A DNA stretch of 14,091 bases, taken from assembly GCA_003662485.1 (NCBI GenBank), contig QMYD01000012.1, positions 1 through 14,091 of the forward strand, in the 5' to 3' direction. The notes under the pieces were generated by a model. The model did not search any database and was not told the DNA's origin. It saw only the letters and a program-made list of their open reading frames with translations. This stretch comes from Candidatus Hecatellales archaeon (GTDB lineage: Archaea; Thermoproteota; Bathyarchaeia; Hecatellales; Hecatellaceae). Shown piece after piece: positions 1 through 7,867 of the stretch (positions are counted from its first letter, which is position 1; each line of letters opens with the position of its first letter). A program made the translations under genes and the position numbers.

Positions 1-360
1 AACATCCTAGTTTACCTTTTCTATGTTTACGGTAAAAGCCTAGACAACTGGGAAATTCTAGCAAAACTAACCTATGATTATGGTAGGAGGCTTGAGAAAG
101 AGCTTGATGGAATATGTTTCATAGCTGGTCAATGCAGGCTGTGTGAAAAATGTAAGGATGAAGAGGGTAAACCATGCATACACCCAGAGGAAATGAGATA
201 CTCTTTTACTGCCGTAGGTTTAGACTCAGAAAAGCTAAACAATTTTTTAAAACAAAAAATTGTTTGGAATTCCGAGCATATTTATGCTGTTGCCGGATGC
301 TTAACGAACCATGAAAAATTAGACCTTAAACGTTTAGCCTCAATTATTACAAATCTTTAA
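1..360 (+). CDS. DUF2284-type predicted metal-binding protein, C-terminal part
   Basis: The frame is open from base 1 to a TAA at 358-360, giving 119 residues with the N-terminus outside the window. A cysteine cluster reads A-G-Q-C-R-L-C-E-K-C, then K-P-C-I-H-P-E-E-M-R-Y-S. This matches the second cysteine-rich block of DUF2284 proteins, where C-x2-C-x2-C is followed by a C-x-x-P-x-x-x-R-x-S-like stretch and a V-G-L/I-D segment. The family is predicted to bind a metal or an Fe-S cluster; its reaction is not known to me. The first cysteine block would lie upstream of base 1. It does not belong to the aro operon, being on the opposite strand and separated by another gene. The family call rests on motif recognition only. 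Confidence 0.6.
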   Translation, partial: NILVYLFYVYGKSLDNWEILAKLTYDYGRRLEKELDGICFIAGQCRLCEKCKDEEGKPCIHPEEMRYSFTAVGLDSEKLNNFLKQKIVWNSEHIYAVAGCLTNHEKLDLKRLASIITNL

Positions 361-582
361 CTTCCCAAATTTTACGTTTACAGCCTTAATGGTAAAAGTT
401 GGGTGGTGGAACGTGAATTTGAATAACCTGACCTTACAAAAAGAAGTGGTTTTCATCATTTCACCAAGAATTCAAAAAGTGACTAGAAAAAACAGATCAA
501 ATTCGCTACTACATTAGGAGCTCTGTTTTGTAAGTTAAATTTTTAATTTATTTTAGCGTTAATCAGTTTCGGGAGGGAAAAA
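361..582. other. AT-rich intergenic gap with one weak small ORF
   Basis: The gap separates two + strand genes. One small frame is possible: a GTG at 413 preceded by GGGTGGTGG (401-409) opens 34 codons ending at TAG 515-517. Its product is basic and hydrophilic, with no motif I recognise, so I do not call it as a gene. The last 50 bases hold the promoter-like run listed separately. I see no hairpin, tRNA or repeat here. Confidence 0.4.
539..553 (+). promoter_or_regulatory. TATA-like box for the 180-residue orphan gene
   Basis: An A/T-only run (TTTTTAATTTATTTT) lies about 30-45 bases before the GTG start at 583. At the usual archaeal spacing, transcription would begin near 565-572, leaving a short leader that contains the ribosome site GGGAGG (571-576), six bases before the GTG. 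Confidence 0.4.
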
Positions 583-1125
583 GTGTTGAATAACATAAAA
601 ATTTTTGAGTTTATAGAGCAATTAGTTGAGCATATAAAAAGTAAGAACACTTTTGATGCCATATTACAAGATGTAAAGCAAACTAAGAAAACATGGGATC
701 AAGTTGCAAGGAAAAGAGTTGGCTCTGTGGTAAAAGATATGTTTCGAAAGCTATTTCCGGAGATAGAAATTAAAGAAGCTCTTTATATTGAAGGGGAGGG
801 ACCTCCAGTATTGTGGAAGAAGCCTTATGATCTTTTTGGTTCTGGAGGGGTATATCCAGATATTGGAATTCTAAGACCGGAGCGAATCGCAATTGAATTG
901 GACCATTCTGAAATAGGAAGGCCAGAAATACCTGGTTCCAGACTTAAGGTGGCTCTTGCAAAAGCATCATTTAATTATTTGAGTGGTGACTGGAATTATT
1001 GTTTCGTACTATTTCATAACATAAGTGGAAAGCCTATAAAACCGTATTTAAATAGAGAAACGGAACAAAAAATTCTAAGATTTTATGAAGAAAGACTTCA
1101 TACCAAGCTGTACATATTTGAGTAG
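583..1125 (+). CDS. Uncharacterised 180-residue protein, possible PD-(D/E)xK-like nuclease fold
   Basis: The GTG start is supported by GGGAGG six bases upstream; a TTG at 586 is an alternative. The product is soluble, with an amphipathic helical N-terminal half (about 1-60) and no signal peptide or membrane segment. The centre reads Y-P-D-I-G-I-L (91-97), then I-A-I-E-L-D-H-S-E (102-110), then a helix containing K122 and K127, then a hydrophobic strand C-F-V-L-F-H-N (140-146). The order strand-PD, strand-ExD, helix, strand resembles the PD-(D/E)xK core, but the lysine expected two residues after E105 is an aspartate, so any nuclease role is inference. I do not recognise the family. It is monocistronic and converges on the aro operon. 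Its AT-rich, orphan character fits an accessory gene. Confidence 0.7.
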   Translation: MLNNIKIFEFIEQLVEHIKSKNTFDAILQDVKQTKKTWDQVARKRVGSVVKDMFRKLFPEIEIKEALYIEGEGPPVLWKKPYDLFGSGGVYPDIGILRPERIAIELDHSEIGRPEIPGSRLKVALAKASFNYLSGDWNYCFVLFHNISGKPIKPYLNRETEQKILRFYEERLHTKLYIFE

Positions 1126-1260
1126 TGCTTGTAGTCGATTTAGCATTAAGATAGGAGGAATTAAAGGAACTCTCTCAAACATGGCTATTTCTACCCTTAA
1201 GAGCAATATACGTTCAAAATGGGCTTATCCCGTATTTTAGACCTAACCGCTTCTCGAAAG

Positions 1261-1277
1261 CTAAGTTGTTAACTTAG
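1261..1277 (-). terminator. Hairpin across the tyrA stop codon
   Basis: CTAAGTT and AACTTAG form a perfect 7-bp inverted repeat around a 3-base loop. It overlaps the last codons and TAA of tyrA, and on the - strand it is followed by CTTTC. The tail is not a clean T-tract, so the terminator role is tentative, but the position at the operon's end is right. The 1126-1260 stretch between the convergent genes shows nothing else. Confidence 0.35.
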
Positions 1278-2474
1278 TTTTGACAGTGCCTCTCTAAGCC
1301 TGGTCCAGTTTTCATCGCTAATGCGACTCAACTGCTTCATGTTTTCTAGAAGTTTAATTTTAGCCTCATTTCCATAGGTATTTAACTCTTGAATGGTTTT
1401 GATTACCTCTAGGTTATCCTTTAATTTGCCTAACACGGTTAGGGTGTACTGTAGTATCCTTGTACGGTACTCATGTAGTTCTCGAGGATTTAGAAGTTCA
1501 TAGGCTGTGAGGGCGTAGGCTAGGTATGCTAGATGATGGGCTACCTGCACCACGCTCATTACCCTATCATGTTCTTCAGGCTTTGATATGACAACTTTTA
1601 ATCCGGCATCTTTAAACACTTCAGCTATCAGCCTCCACGCCCTTTCACCTTTAACCGGAATAACCACTACTGTTAGTCCTTTAAACGATCTTATACGGGC
1701 GGGGTTAAAAAGCGGATGAATGCTTACATACTCTATATGATTTGGTAGGATGCTGAGGACTGACTCTACTACCCCCTTTTTGACCGAGGAAGTATCTACT
1801 ATGATTGTTCCAGGCTTAAGGAAGCCCCTCAGCCTACTTGCAACTTCGGCTAGGTTATGTGGGGGTATGGCCATAATTATCAGATTTGCCTGGGAAGCAT
1901 AACTATAATCTATGGAATAGTTAACATTAAACTGTTTGGCAAGTCTTTCAGCCTTACTAGGATTACGGGAAATCAGGGTGATTTCCTTCACCTTTCCCCT
2001 AAAGAATTTAACAATAAATTTGCCGATGCGGCCTGCTCCAACCACCATTAATTTAGCTTCTCTCAGGAACTCAGAATCTTTAAGCAGACCGTCTTCTCCA
2101 ACCGTTTCTGAAGTTTTTACTGTTGTAAGGTTAAGTGTGACCCTTTGAGGTGGAGAAGTTTTTAGCGTAGCCTCCCTATTAAGGGCTTCTTTATGGCCTG
2201 GGGAAACCGTGGTAAGCTTTCTCTGACTTTCATGGCAGAGTCTTATAATACCTTTAAAGATTTTTAAGGTCAGCATGGGATCCATCCCGATTTTACTGGC
2301 TTCCTCCCTTATTCTTGTTAAAATCTCGTTTTCTCTTTGACGGTCAACTAGGGGCCTATTCAGAGCACGCTTAACCTTATACACTTCTTTAGCCAGCTCA
2401 ACTCTAAGTTTTAGTAATTTCAGGATCTCCGCATCTATGATGTCTATTTTGTTCCTAATTTTCTTTAAAATCAC
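1269..2474 (-). CDS. tyrA: Bifunctional chorismate mutase / prephenate dehydrogenase (TyrA fusion)
   Basis: Catalyses chorismate to prephenate, then oxidative decarboxylation to 4-hydroxyphenylpyruvate for tyrosine. Residues 1-88 are an AroQ-type chorismate mutase: all-helical, with R7, R24, K34/K35, R47, E48/E50 and Q84 at the places of the E. coli active-site residues. A polar linker (about 89-135) leads to a Rossmann domain with G-A-G-R-I-G (146-151), D-T-S-S-V-K (227-232) and the His motif I-H-P-L-F-N-P (252-258). Helices with V-A-H-H-L-A (311-316) form the dimerisation half. No prephenate dehydratase or ACT domain is visible, so phenylalanine synthesis must be completed elsewhere. The start is a GTG two bases after the aroC stop, with no strong ribosome site, which suggests translational coupling. 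It is the last gene of the operon. Confidence 0.93.
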   Translation of the reverse strand: MILKKIRNKIDIIDAEILKLLKLRVELAKEVYKVKRALNRPLVDRQRENEILTRIREEASKIGMDPMLTLKIFKGIIRLCHESQRKLTTVSPGHKEALNREATLKTSPPQRVTLNLTTVKTSETVGEDGLLKDSEFLREAKLMVVGAGRIGKFIVKFFRGKVKEITLISRNPSKAERLAKQFNVNYSIDYSYASQANLIIMAIPPHNLAEVASRLRGFLKPGTIIVDTSSVKKGVVESVLSILPNHIEYVSIHPLFNPARIRSFKGLTVVVIPVKGERAWRLIAEVFKDAGLKVVISKPEEHDRVMSVVQVAHHLAYLAYALTAYELLNPRELHEYRTRILQYTLTVLGKLKDNLEVIKTIQELNTYGNEAKIKLLENMKQLSRISDENWTRLREALSKLS

Positions 2475-2476
2475 CT

Positions 2477-3574
2477 TTAATCGCCTAGAACAGGGGGTAT
2501 GATGCCTTGACTAAGATAGTGGTCGGCAAGAACTATGCTGAGGCAGGCTTCAACTACAGGTACGGCCCTAGGGCCGATGCATGGATCATATCTGCCTTCA
2601 GCTTTAAGTATAGTTTCACTTAAGGATTCAAGGTTAACGGTTCTAACGTTCTTCTTTATTGTGGATGGGGCTTTAAATGCTACTTTAATGTGGAGGGGGC
2701 TTCCCGTCGATAAGCCCCCAAGCACTCCACCAGACTTATTAGTGCTGGTGGCTATTTCGCCTTCCCTCACAGTAAATTCGTCTATGCATTCAGAGCCTCT
2801 CATGGAGGGAAAATCAAAGCCTAAACCGAAGCCTACGGCTTTAACTCCAGGTATGGCAAAAATTAATGCTGCAATGTCTACGTCCAAGCTGTGAAATAGG
2901 GGGTCTCCTAAGCCTGGGGGTATACCAAACGCATAAGCCTCCACCATGCTACCCACACTATCGCCAGCTTCCACAGCATTTTTAAGCTCATTCTCCATGA
3001 GTTTTACATCTTCAGGAATAGCGCACCTAACATCATTTTCATAGACTTTTTTAAGTTCCTCTAACTTGGGCTGCCTTCTAACTCTTATGTTGCCTATCTG
3101 TGCCACATGTGCATAAACTTCTACCCCCCTCATGGATAGAAGCTTTCTAGCTATGGCTCCAGCTGCCACAAAGGCTGCCGTAATCCTACCGGAAAATCTT
3201 CCTCCACCACGATAATCGTTAAAGCCACCATACCTAACCATGGCGGTAAAATCAGCATGACCCGGCCTGGGTTTTCTCCTAAAGGCTTCATAAGGCGTAG
3301 AATCAACATCTTCATTGGCAATAATCATGCATATTGGCGCTCCGCTTGTATGGCCTCTAAAAACACCTGAGACAATTCTAACTTTATCCTTTTCCTTCCT
3401 CAACGTACTATACGTGGTGGATTGCGGCCTTCTTTTGTCGAGGAGTACTTGTATGTCGTTTTCGGAAAGGGGTAAGCCTGCCGGGCAGCCGTCAACGACA
3501 ACACCTAACACTTCACCGTGAGACTCCCCAAAGCAGGTAATTACAAAGCGTCTACCAAAAGAGTTTGCTGACAT
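2477..3574 (-). CDS. aroC: Chorismate synthase
   Basis: Converts EPSP to chorismate with reduced FMN, the last common aromatic step. Family blocks appear in order: N-S-F-G-R-x-F near the N-terminus, G-E-S-H-G-E, D-G-C-P-A-G, R-R-P, then Y-R-G-G-G-R-F-S-G-R, the S-V-G-S block, F-x-S-M-R-G-S-E and N-K-S-G-G-V-L-G-G. Length (365 residues) is normal. I start at the ATG at 3574 because chorismate synthases begin almost directly with this N-terminal block and GGTGG lies a few bases upstream. A TTG at 3586 would add four residues. It follows aroA by a short gap and is followed by tyrA after two bases. Confidence 0.95.
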   Translation of the reverse strand: MSANSFGRRFVITCFGESHGEVLGVVVDGCPAGLPLSENDIQVLLDKRRPQSTTYSTLRKEKDKVRIVSGVFRGHTSGAPICMIIANEDVDSTPYEAFRRKPRPGHADFTAMVRYGGFNDYRGGGRFSGRITAAFVAAGAIARKLLSMRGVEVYAHVAQIGNIRVRRQPKLEELKKVYENDVRCAIPEDVKLMENELKNAVEAGDSVGSMVEAYAFGIPPGLGDPLFHSLDVDIAALIFAIPGVKAVGFGLGFDFPSMRGSECIDEFTVREGEIATSTNKSGGVLGGLSTGSPLHIKVAFKAPSTIKKNVRTVNLESLSETILKAEGRYDPCIGPRAVPVVEACLSIVLADHYLSQGIIPPVLGD

Positions 3575-3590
3575 GTAAACCACCAAAACA

Positions 3591-4859
3591 TTATGGCATT
3601 ATTTTTAAGCTAGCTTTAAGACTTTCCAGTTTACCCCAAAAGTCTGGGAAGGATTTCGATACACATTCAGCATTCTCAATTATGGTCTCACCATCAGCAG
3701 TAAGCCCTAGAATAGCGAAAGCCATGGCAATCCTATGATCGTTCCTGGGATCTATGACAGCTCCTTTAGGTTTTGACCCTTCAATAACTACATGGCCATT
3801 CCTATATAGTGCTTTTATTCCCATTTTTACCAGTCCTTCCACTACAGCTTCAACCCTATCTGACTCCTTAAACCTAACCCTTTCAACACCTCGAATTAGG
3901 CTTCTTCCACGAGCCACCGCACATAAAACTGCAAGCAGGGGGAAAAGGTCTGGACAGTCTGAAACCTCAAACTCGACTGCCTCTAGACGTGAAGACCCCT
4001 CAACTATAATTTCATTGGATGATGTGGCTACTTTAGCTCCCATCTGCCTCAAAACGTCTAATATCTCCTTATCGGCTTGAAGACTATCAAGTTTTAAACC
4101 TTTAACCTTCACCCTACCTGTAAGGGCTCCTGCAGCTAAAAAGTAGGAGGCTGAAGACCAGTCTCCCTCAATCCTACATGACCTCGCCTTATAGCTTTGA
4201 CAGCCCACCCAGAACTCTGTAAGATCCCTAGAGCTTTCTATTCTGATGCCAAATTCACTTTGAAGGCTGAGAGTCATCAGTATGTAAGGTTTAGATTTGG
4301 GTTTGGTGGTTAATGTTAGGTGGACCTCCTTTTCAGCGGCGGGGGCTGCTAGGAGTAGGGCTGACACAAACTGGGAGCTTACATCACCTCTAATCCTTGC
4401 TTCACCACCCCTAAGTTTTCCTTTAACAAATACTGGTGGAAAACCTCCACTGCACGAGCATTCAGCACCTAGCTGCCTTAACCCGTTAACCAGCTCTCCT
4501 ACTGGTCTTTTTAAGAGTGAGGGTGAACCTGAGACTATGAATTCTTCACCAGTTAGCGAGCATAGAGCTGAGATAAACCTCAACGTGGTTCCTGACTCTT
4601 CACAATCCAAATAGGCATCAGTCTTTCTTAGAGTTCCACCGTTAACCTCCCACAGGAGGGGGGAATGCTTAACGATTTCAATGCTAAGCCTATTTAAAGT
4701 ATTGATTGTGGCTTCCGTGTCTCTGCAAGGGCATGGCGAAAATATTAGGCTTCTCCCTGAAGCTAATGCTGAACATACTAGGGCTCTATGGGTGTAGCTT
4801 TTTGAGGGAGGAGCCTTCACCACCCCTTCAACGCTGCTTCTCGTAACTACTGCTCTCAT
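3591..4859 (-). CDS. aroA: 5-enolpyruvylshikimate-3-phosphate (EPSP) synthase
   Basis: Transfers the enolpyruvyl group of PEP to shikimate 3-phosphate. Key blocks: P-P-S-K-S-Y-T-H-R-A near residue 20 (the lysine/serine/arginine substrate site), E-S-G-T-T-L-R-F about residue 87, a G-D-V-S-S-Q-F block, G-D-W-S-S-A-S-Y, S-D-C-P-D-L-F-P (catalytic aspartate), F-K-E-S-D-R, and D-H-R-I-A-M-A near the C-terminus. At 422 residues both inside-out barrel domains are complete. The ATG at 4859 lies inside the end of aroK, a 32-base overlap, with GAGGTG about ten bases upstream. The second PEP-loop motif is S-G-T-T-L-R rather than N-A-G-T-x-x-R, a variant I would expect in archaeal enzymes. Confidence 0.95.
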   Translation of the reverse strand: MRAVVTRSSVEGVVKAPPSKSYTHRALVCSALASGRSLIFSPCPCRDTEATINTLNRLSIEIVKHSPLLWEVNGGTLRKTDAYLDCEESGTTLRFISALCSLTGEEFIVSGSPSLLKRPVGELVNGLRQLGAECSCSGGFPPVFVKGKLRGGEARIRGDVSSQFVSALLLAAPAAEKEVHLTLTTKPKSKPYILMTLSLQSEFGIRIESSRDLTEFWVGCQSYKARSCRIEGDWSSASYFLAAGALTGRVKVKGLKLDSLQADKEILDVLRQMGAKVATSSNEIIVEGSSRLEAVEFEVSDCPDLFPLLAVLCAVARGRSLIRGVERVRFKESDRVEAVVEGLVKMGIKALYRNGHVVIEGSKPKGAVIDPRNDHRIAMAFAILGLTADGETIIENAECVSKSFPDFWGKLESLKASLKIMP

Positions 4860-5361
4860 AAAGCTTTATCACCTCATCAACCACCTTACCTATGCTCAGG
4901 TTTGAGCTATCTATAGCGTAGTCGGCAGCTCTTTCATAGAATGGCTCTCTAAATTTAAGCAGCCTCACAAGATTCTCCAACCTTAAATCTTTGAGGAGAG
5001 GCCTAACCCCTTTACACTTTGAAATCCTTTTAAGAATGATCTCAGGCCTGGCTTTGAGAAGGATTATCGTTGAAGACCTTTTCAAATATTCTACATTTAT
5101 CCAGTTTAGTACAACCCCTCCTCCACAGTCTATTACCATATTCCTCATGCTAGCCGCTTCTTTCACAGCCTCAATCTCTAATTCTCTAAACCTTATTTCG
5201 CCATCTTCCTCAAAGATTCTGCTAATTGGTTTACCAGCCTTCTTAACTACTAGGTTATCTGTGCTGATGTAGCCTTTGCCCAGCCTCTTAGATAGTTGCA
5301 GTGCTACCGAGGTTTTTCCTACGCCCATGAAGCCTATGAGAGCCACATTGTCTTCTTTCAC
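4828..5361 (-). CDS. aroK: Shikimate kinase, bacterial P-loop type
   Basis: Phosphorylates shikimate at the 3-hydroxyl with ATP. It shows the nucleoside-monophosphate-kinase-like AroK layout: Walker A G-F-M-G-V-G-K-T (10-17), D35 for shikimate, F-R-E (58-60), the C-G-G-G motif (79-82), the lid arginine in G-V-R-P-L-L (118-123) and R-E-P-F-Y (138-142). Length (177) fits the family. Most archaea instead use an unrelated GHMP-superfamily shikimate kinase, so this gene stands out in an otherwise archaeal operon. The first aspartate of the usual D-x-D before the shikimate site is a serine (S33-T-D35). The GTG start overlaps the aroE stop by four bases and is preceded by GGGGTGA at about seven bases. 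Confidence 0.93.
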   Translation of the reverse strand: MKEDNVALIGFMGVGKTSVALQLSKRLGKGYISTDNLVVKKAGKPISRIFEEDGEIRFRELEIEAVKEAASMRNMVIDCGGGVVLNWINVEYLKRSSTIILLKARPEIILKRISKCKGVRPLLKDLRLENLVRLLKFREPFYERAADYAIDSSNLSIGKVVDEVIKLYESSSYEKQR

Positions 5362-6221
5362 CAGTTTTCACCCCTTAAGACTCTGAGGGCAGCTCTTCGC
5401 ATAGAATTAATAGGTGGCTCCCTTCCAGTCCAGAGCTTAAAGGCTTCGGCTCCCTGATAGATCAGCATGCTTAAACCATCTACGATTCTAGCTCCAACCT
5501 CCTCAGCTTCTCTCAGCAACCTAGTCCTTAAAGGATTGTAAACAGCGTCCATGACTACAAGGTCTTCATGTAAAAGTTCTTTTGGAATTGGGGTTTTATC
5601 GGTATGGGGTGACATCCCCACTGGTGTACAATTAACCACCATGTCAGAAACCTTTAATTCGGTTTTTAGAGCTTTTACTGTTAACGGTAAAGTTCTGACT
5701 TTGACTTTCACCGACTTCTTAAGTTCCCTAGCCAGCTTTACAGCATTTGTTAAAGTTCTGTTGGCTATTATGATTTCTCTGGCTCCCTCCATAGCCAGGG
5801 CATAGGTTGCAGCTCTAGCTATTCCTCCAGCCCCCATTATCACAGCCTTCTTCCCTTTAACAGATATCTTCCTCTCTTCCAGAGTTCTCAGAATACCAGC
5901 TACATCGGTATTGAAGCCCTTTAAAACACCGTTATAGTTTACTATCGTATTTACTGCGTTTACTTCTAATGCTCTGCAGTCAATTTGATCAAGATATTTA
6001 ATTACCTCAGTTTTATGGGGGATTGTTACGTTTATGCCTCTCACGTTTAATGCCTTTAATCCTTCAATTGCCTTTTTCAGCTCATTTTTACTTACTTTAA
6101 AGGCTATGTAGGTGAAATTTAATTTTAACTTTCTGAAGGCTGTATTGTGTATTAATGGTGATAAACTATGCTCTACGGGATCACCTATTAAGCAGCAAAC
6201 CTCAACTTTTCCAGGCATCAT
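5358..6221 (-). CDS. aroE: Shikimate dehydrogenase
   Basis: Reduces 3-dehydroshikimate to shikimate with NADPH. The N-terminal substrate domain carries G-D-P-V-E-H-S-L-S-P, then N-V-T-I-P-H-K with the catalytic lysine, N-A-V-N-T, and F-N-T-D-V-A-G with the catalytic aspartate. The cofactor domain has G-A-G-G-I-A-R-A followed by A-N-R-T, the N-R-T type associated with NADP binding. The end has G-x-x-M-L-I-Y-Q-G-A-E-A-F. I start at the ATG at 6221, giving 287 residues; a TTG at 6230 would add three residues and the adjacent ATG at 6218 is also possible. The ribosome site is weak for all of them. The gene follows aroD closely and overlaps aroK by four bases (GTGA). Confidence 0.94.
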   Translation of the reverse strand: MMPGKVEVCCLIGDPVEHSLSPLIHNTAFRKLKLNFTYIAFKVSKNELKKAIEGLKALNVRGINVTIPHKTEVIKYLDQIDCRALEVNAVNTIVNYNGVLKGFNTDVAGILRTLEERKISVKGKKAVIMGAGGIARAATYALAMEGAREIIIANRTLTNAVKLARELKKSVKVKVRTLPLTVKALKTELKVSDMVVNCTPVGMSPHTDKTPIPKELLHEDLVVMDAVYNPLRTRLLREAEEVGARIVDGLSMLIYQGAEAFKLWTGREPPINSMRRAALRVLRGENW

Positions 6222-6233
6222 AGCTGCCAACCA

Positions 6234-6944
6234 TTAATGCAAACAATTCGATGACATAGAGGAAAATAGTGAAGCTAGGTTTCTCATGTTTTGCAGGTTT
6301 AATTGGCCTGGAGCTGTATGCTCGTTTAAAGAGGCATAAGTCCATTCAGAACCATAGATTGGTGTAATAACCCTTGAAAATATTCCAAGCTCACCCGCAC
6401 AGAATAATATTTTTCTCCCACTAAACTTAAGGCAGGCCTCTAGCACGGTTAAATTGTCACGTAAATTTCTTGCCATACTCACATACTTGCATATGTAGGC
6501 GTTAAGTTTCCTCTCTTTTCTCAATACTTTTAAAATTTCTTCAACCTTTGGTGTTCTCTTAAAGTTATGCTTAGATATGATTGTTTTTACGCCATGGTTC
6601 ATTGCTGTTTTGATGATTCTACCTAGAAGCTTGTTCCTAGTTTCAAGTTCAATGTCGACAAAATCGAAATGGTTTAATGCTTCTAAAATTATGTTTGCTC
6701 TTTCAGCTTCTTTTGTTTCGGGGAAGAAACCTCCTTCGCGCTTACTACGTAATGTAAATATTGATGGTAAGCCCTCTGATCTAACTATTTTTGCAGCATC
6801 TCTAACATCTTTAAAGCTTATGCTGTTTAAGAAGTCGAATCTAAGTTCAATTAGGTCTGCCCCCTCATACTTAGCCTTATCAGCATCTTCATGGATCTTT
6901 TTAATGTCCCTTACGGGTATTGAAACACAAATTTTAAAGGTCAT
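6234..6944 (-). CDS. aroD: 3-dehydroquinate dehydratase, type I
   Basis: Dehydrates 3-dehydroquinate to 3-dehydroshikimate through a Schiff base. Type I signatures are E-L-R-F-D (33-37), T-L-R (64-66), the catalytic histidine in S-K-H-N-F (H126), the Schiff-base lysine in C-K-Y-V (K153), G-S-E-W-T-Y-A-S with G-I-F-S-R before it, and A-P-G-Q-L (211-215) closing the site. At 236 residues it is the usual archaeal (beta/alpha)8 size. The ATG overlaps the stop of the upstream synthase gene in an ATGA junction. Confidence 0.94.
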   Translation of the reverse strand: MTFKICVSIPVRDIKKIHEDADKAKYEGADLIELRFDFLNSISFKDVRDAAKIVRSEGLPSIFTLRSKREGGFFPETKEAERANIILEALNHFDFVDIELETRNKLLGRIIKTAMNHGVKTIISKHNFKRTPKVEEILKVLRKERKLNAYICKYVSMARNLRDNLTVLEACLKFSGRKILFCAGELGIFSRVITPIYGSEWTYASLNEHTAPGQLNLQNMRNLASLFSSMSSNCLH

Positions 6945-7861
6945 TTCTCAAGCACAAACTCTTCTGGAACTAGTGTTCCGAAGTGCCTACCTCCCTGCTC
7001 AAAATGAGCTATTACCTTGTCGCCTGGCTTTAGATCGGTTACAGGTTTACTACCTTTACTAGTCATAAGTTTAACTGTTTCAGCCATTTGTAGGGTTACT
7101 GCAGCCTCCCTGTTTTCAGCCTCAGCTTTAATGAGGACTAGCGGTCTAATCTCTATTTTAGAGCGTACTACGAAGGCTGGTTTAGTGCTTCCTTCCCTGT
7201 CAATTATCAATATTTGATCTCCAGCTTTAATTTCACTTAGATATTTGGTTTTACCGTTGGGTGTTAGGGTGTAAAGCGATATAGCACCAGCATTAACCCT
7301 AAAGGGGCGAGGATTGGTTAAGGGTGTTGCTTCAACCTCAGATTCGACAACAAGCATGCCTTGAGAGAAATTGCCCACCAACATGCCCTCTCCATTCTTC
7401 ATAAGGCTGCATGTGTCTATGCAGGCCCTAGCACCCAAACCCAGCAGCTTAATCTCAGTTACTACGGCCTCCTCAAGCTTTAGAATCCCCATACTTCTCT
7501 CTTGAAGCATTCTAACGGTTTTTTCTAGTTCACCTAAGTCGTTTGTCTCGAGAAGGATGCCGTCTACTCCCAATTCAAGAACTTCTAATGCTAGCTTTGC
7601 CTCCTCTGAATTTTTAACTTCAGCAATTAGTTTTGTTTTACCTTTAACCTTTGCCACCAGATTCTCTAGCGAAATTATCTTCCAGTTAGGGGATTGTATG
7701 AATATGTGGTTTGATTTCTCAGCCATCCTAACAGCCTTCTCTTCATCCTCCCTACACTCTATAATGACTTTTGGTTCATCGTTCTCAACCGTTTCTATGT
7801 TCATGTTTTTGGCATGCTCTCTAACAGCTTCATTACTTGTTTTAACGAGGATTTCTCTCAA
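6941..7861 (-). CDS. aroB': 3-dehydroquinate synthase II (archaeal)
   Basis: Converts 2-amino-3,7-dideoxy-D-threo-hept-6-ulosonate (ADH) to 3-dehydroquinate by NAD-dependent oxidative deamination and cyclisation. It is unrelated to bacterial AroB. Recognisable stretches are L-G-V-D-G-I-L-L-E-T, R-A-C-I-D-T-C-S-L-M, G-E-G-M-L-V-G-N-F-S-Q-G-M-L-V-V-E-S-E, P-R-P-F-R-V-N-A-G, and the C-terminal H-F-G-T-L-V-P-E-E-F-V-L-E. Length 306 is slightly short but complete. The TTG start has GAGGTG seven bases upstream, and that ribosome site includes the stop codon of the ADH synthase gene. The pair works as a unit in archaea lacking DAHP synthase. Confidence 0.93.
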   Translation of the reverse strand: MREILVKTSNEAVREHAKNMNIETVENDEPKVIIECREDEEKAVRMAEKSNHIFIQSPNWKIISLENLVAKVKGKTKLIAEVKNSEEAKLALEVLELGVDGILLETNDLGELEKTVRMLQERSMGILKLEEAVVTEIKLLGLGARACIDTCSLMKNGEGMLVGNFSQGMLVVESEVEATPLTNPRPFRVNAGAISLYTLTPNGKTKYLSEIKAGDQILIIDREGSTKPAFVVRSKIEIRPLVLIKAEAENREAAVTLQMAETVKLMTSKGSKPVTDLKPGDKVIAHFEQGGRHFGTLVPEEFVLEK

Positions 7862-7867
7862 TTTTTG

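Noticed and set aside
413..517. 34-codon GTG-started frame after a GGGTGGTGG site
   Set aside because: Too short and motif-free to support; its length is within chance for AT-rich intergenic DNA.
6577..7062. 161-residue + strand frame opposite aroD
   Set aside because: The opposite strand carries complete AroD catalytic motifs; this frame has only shadow-like hydrophobic and serine content.
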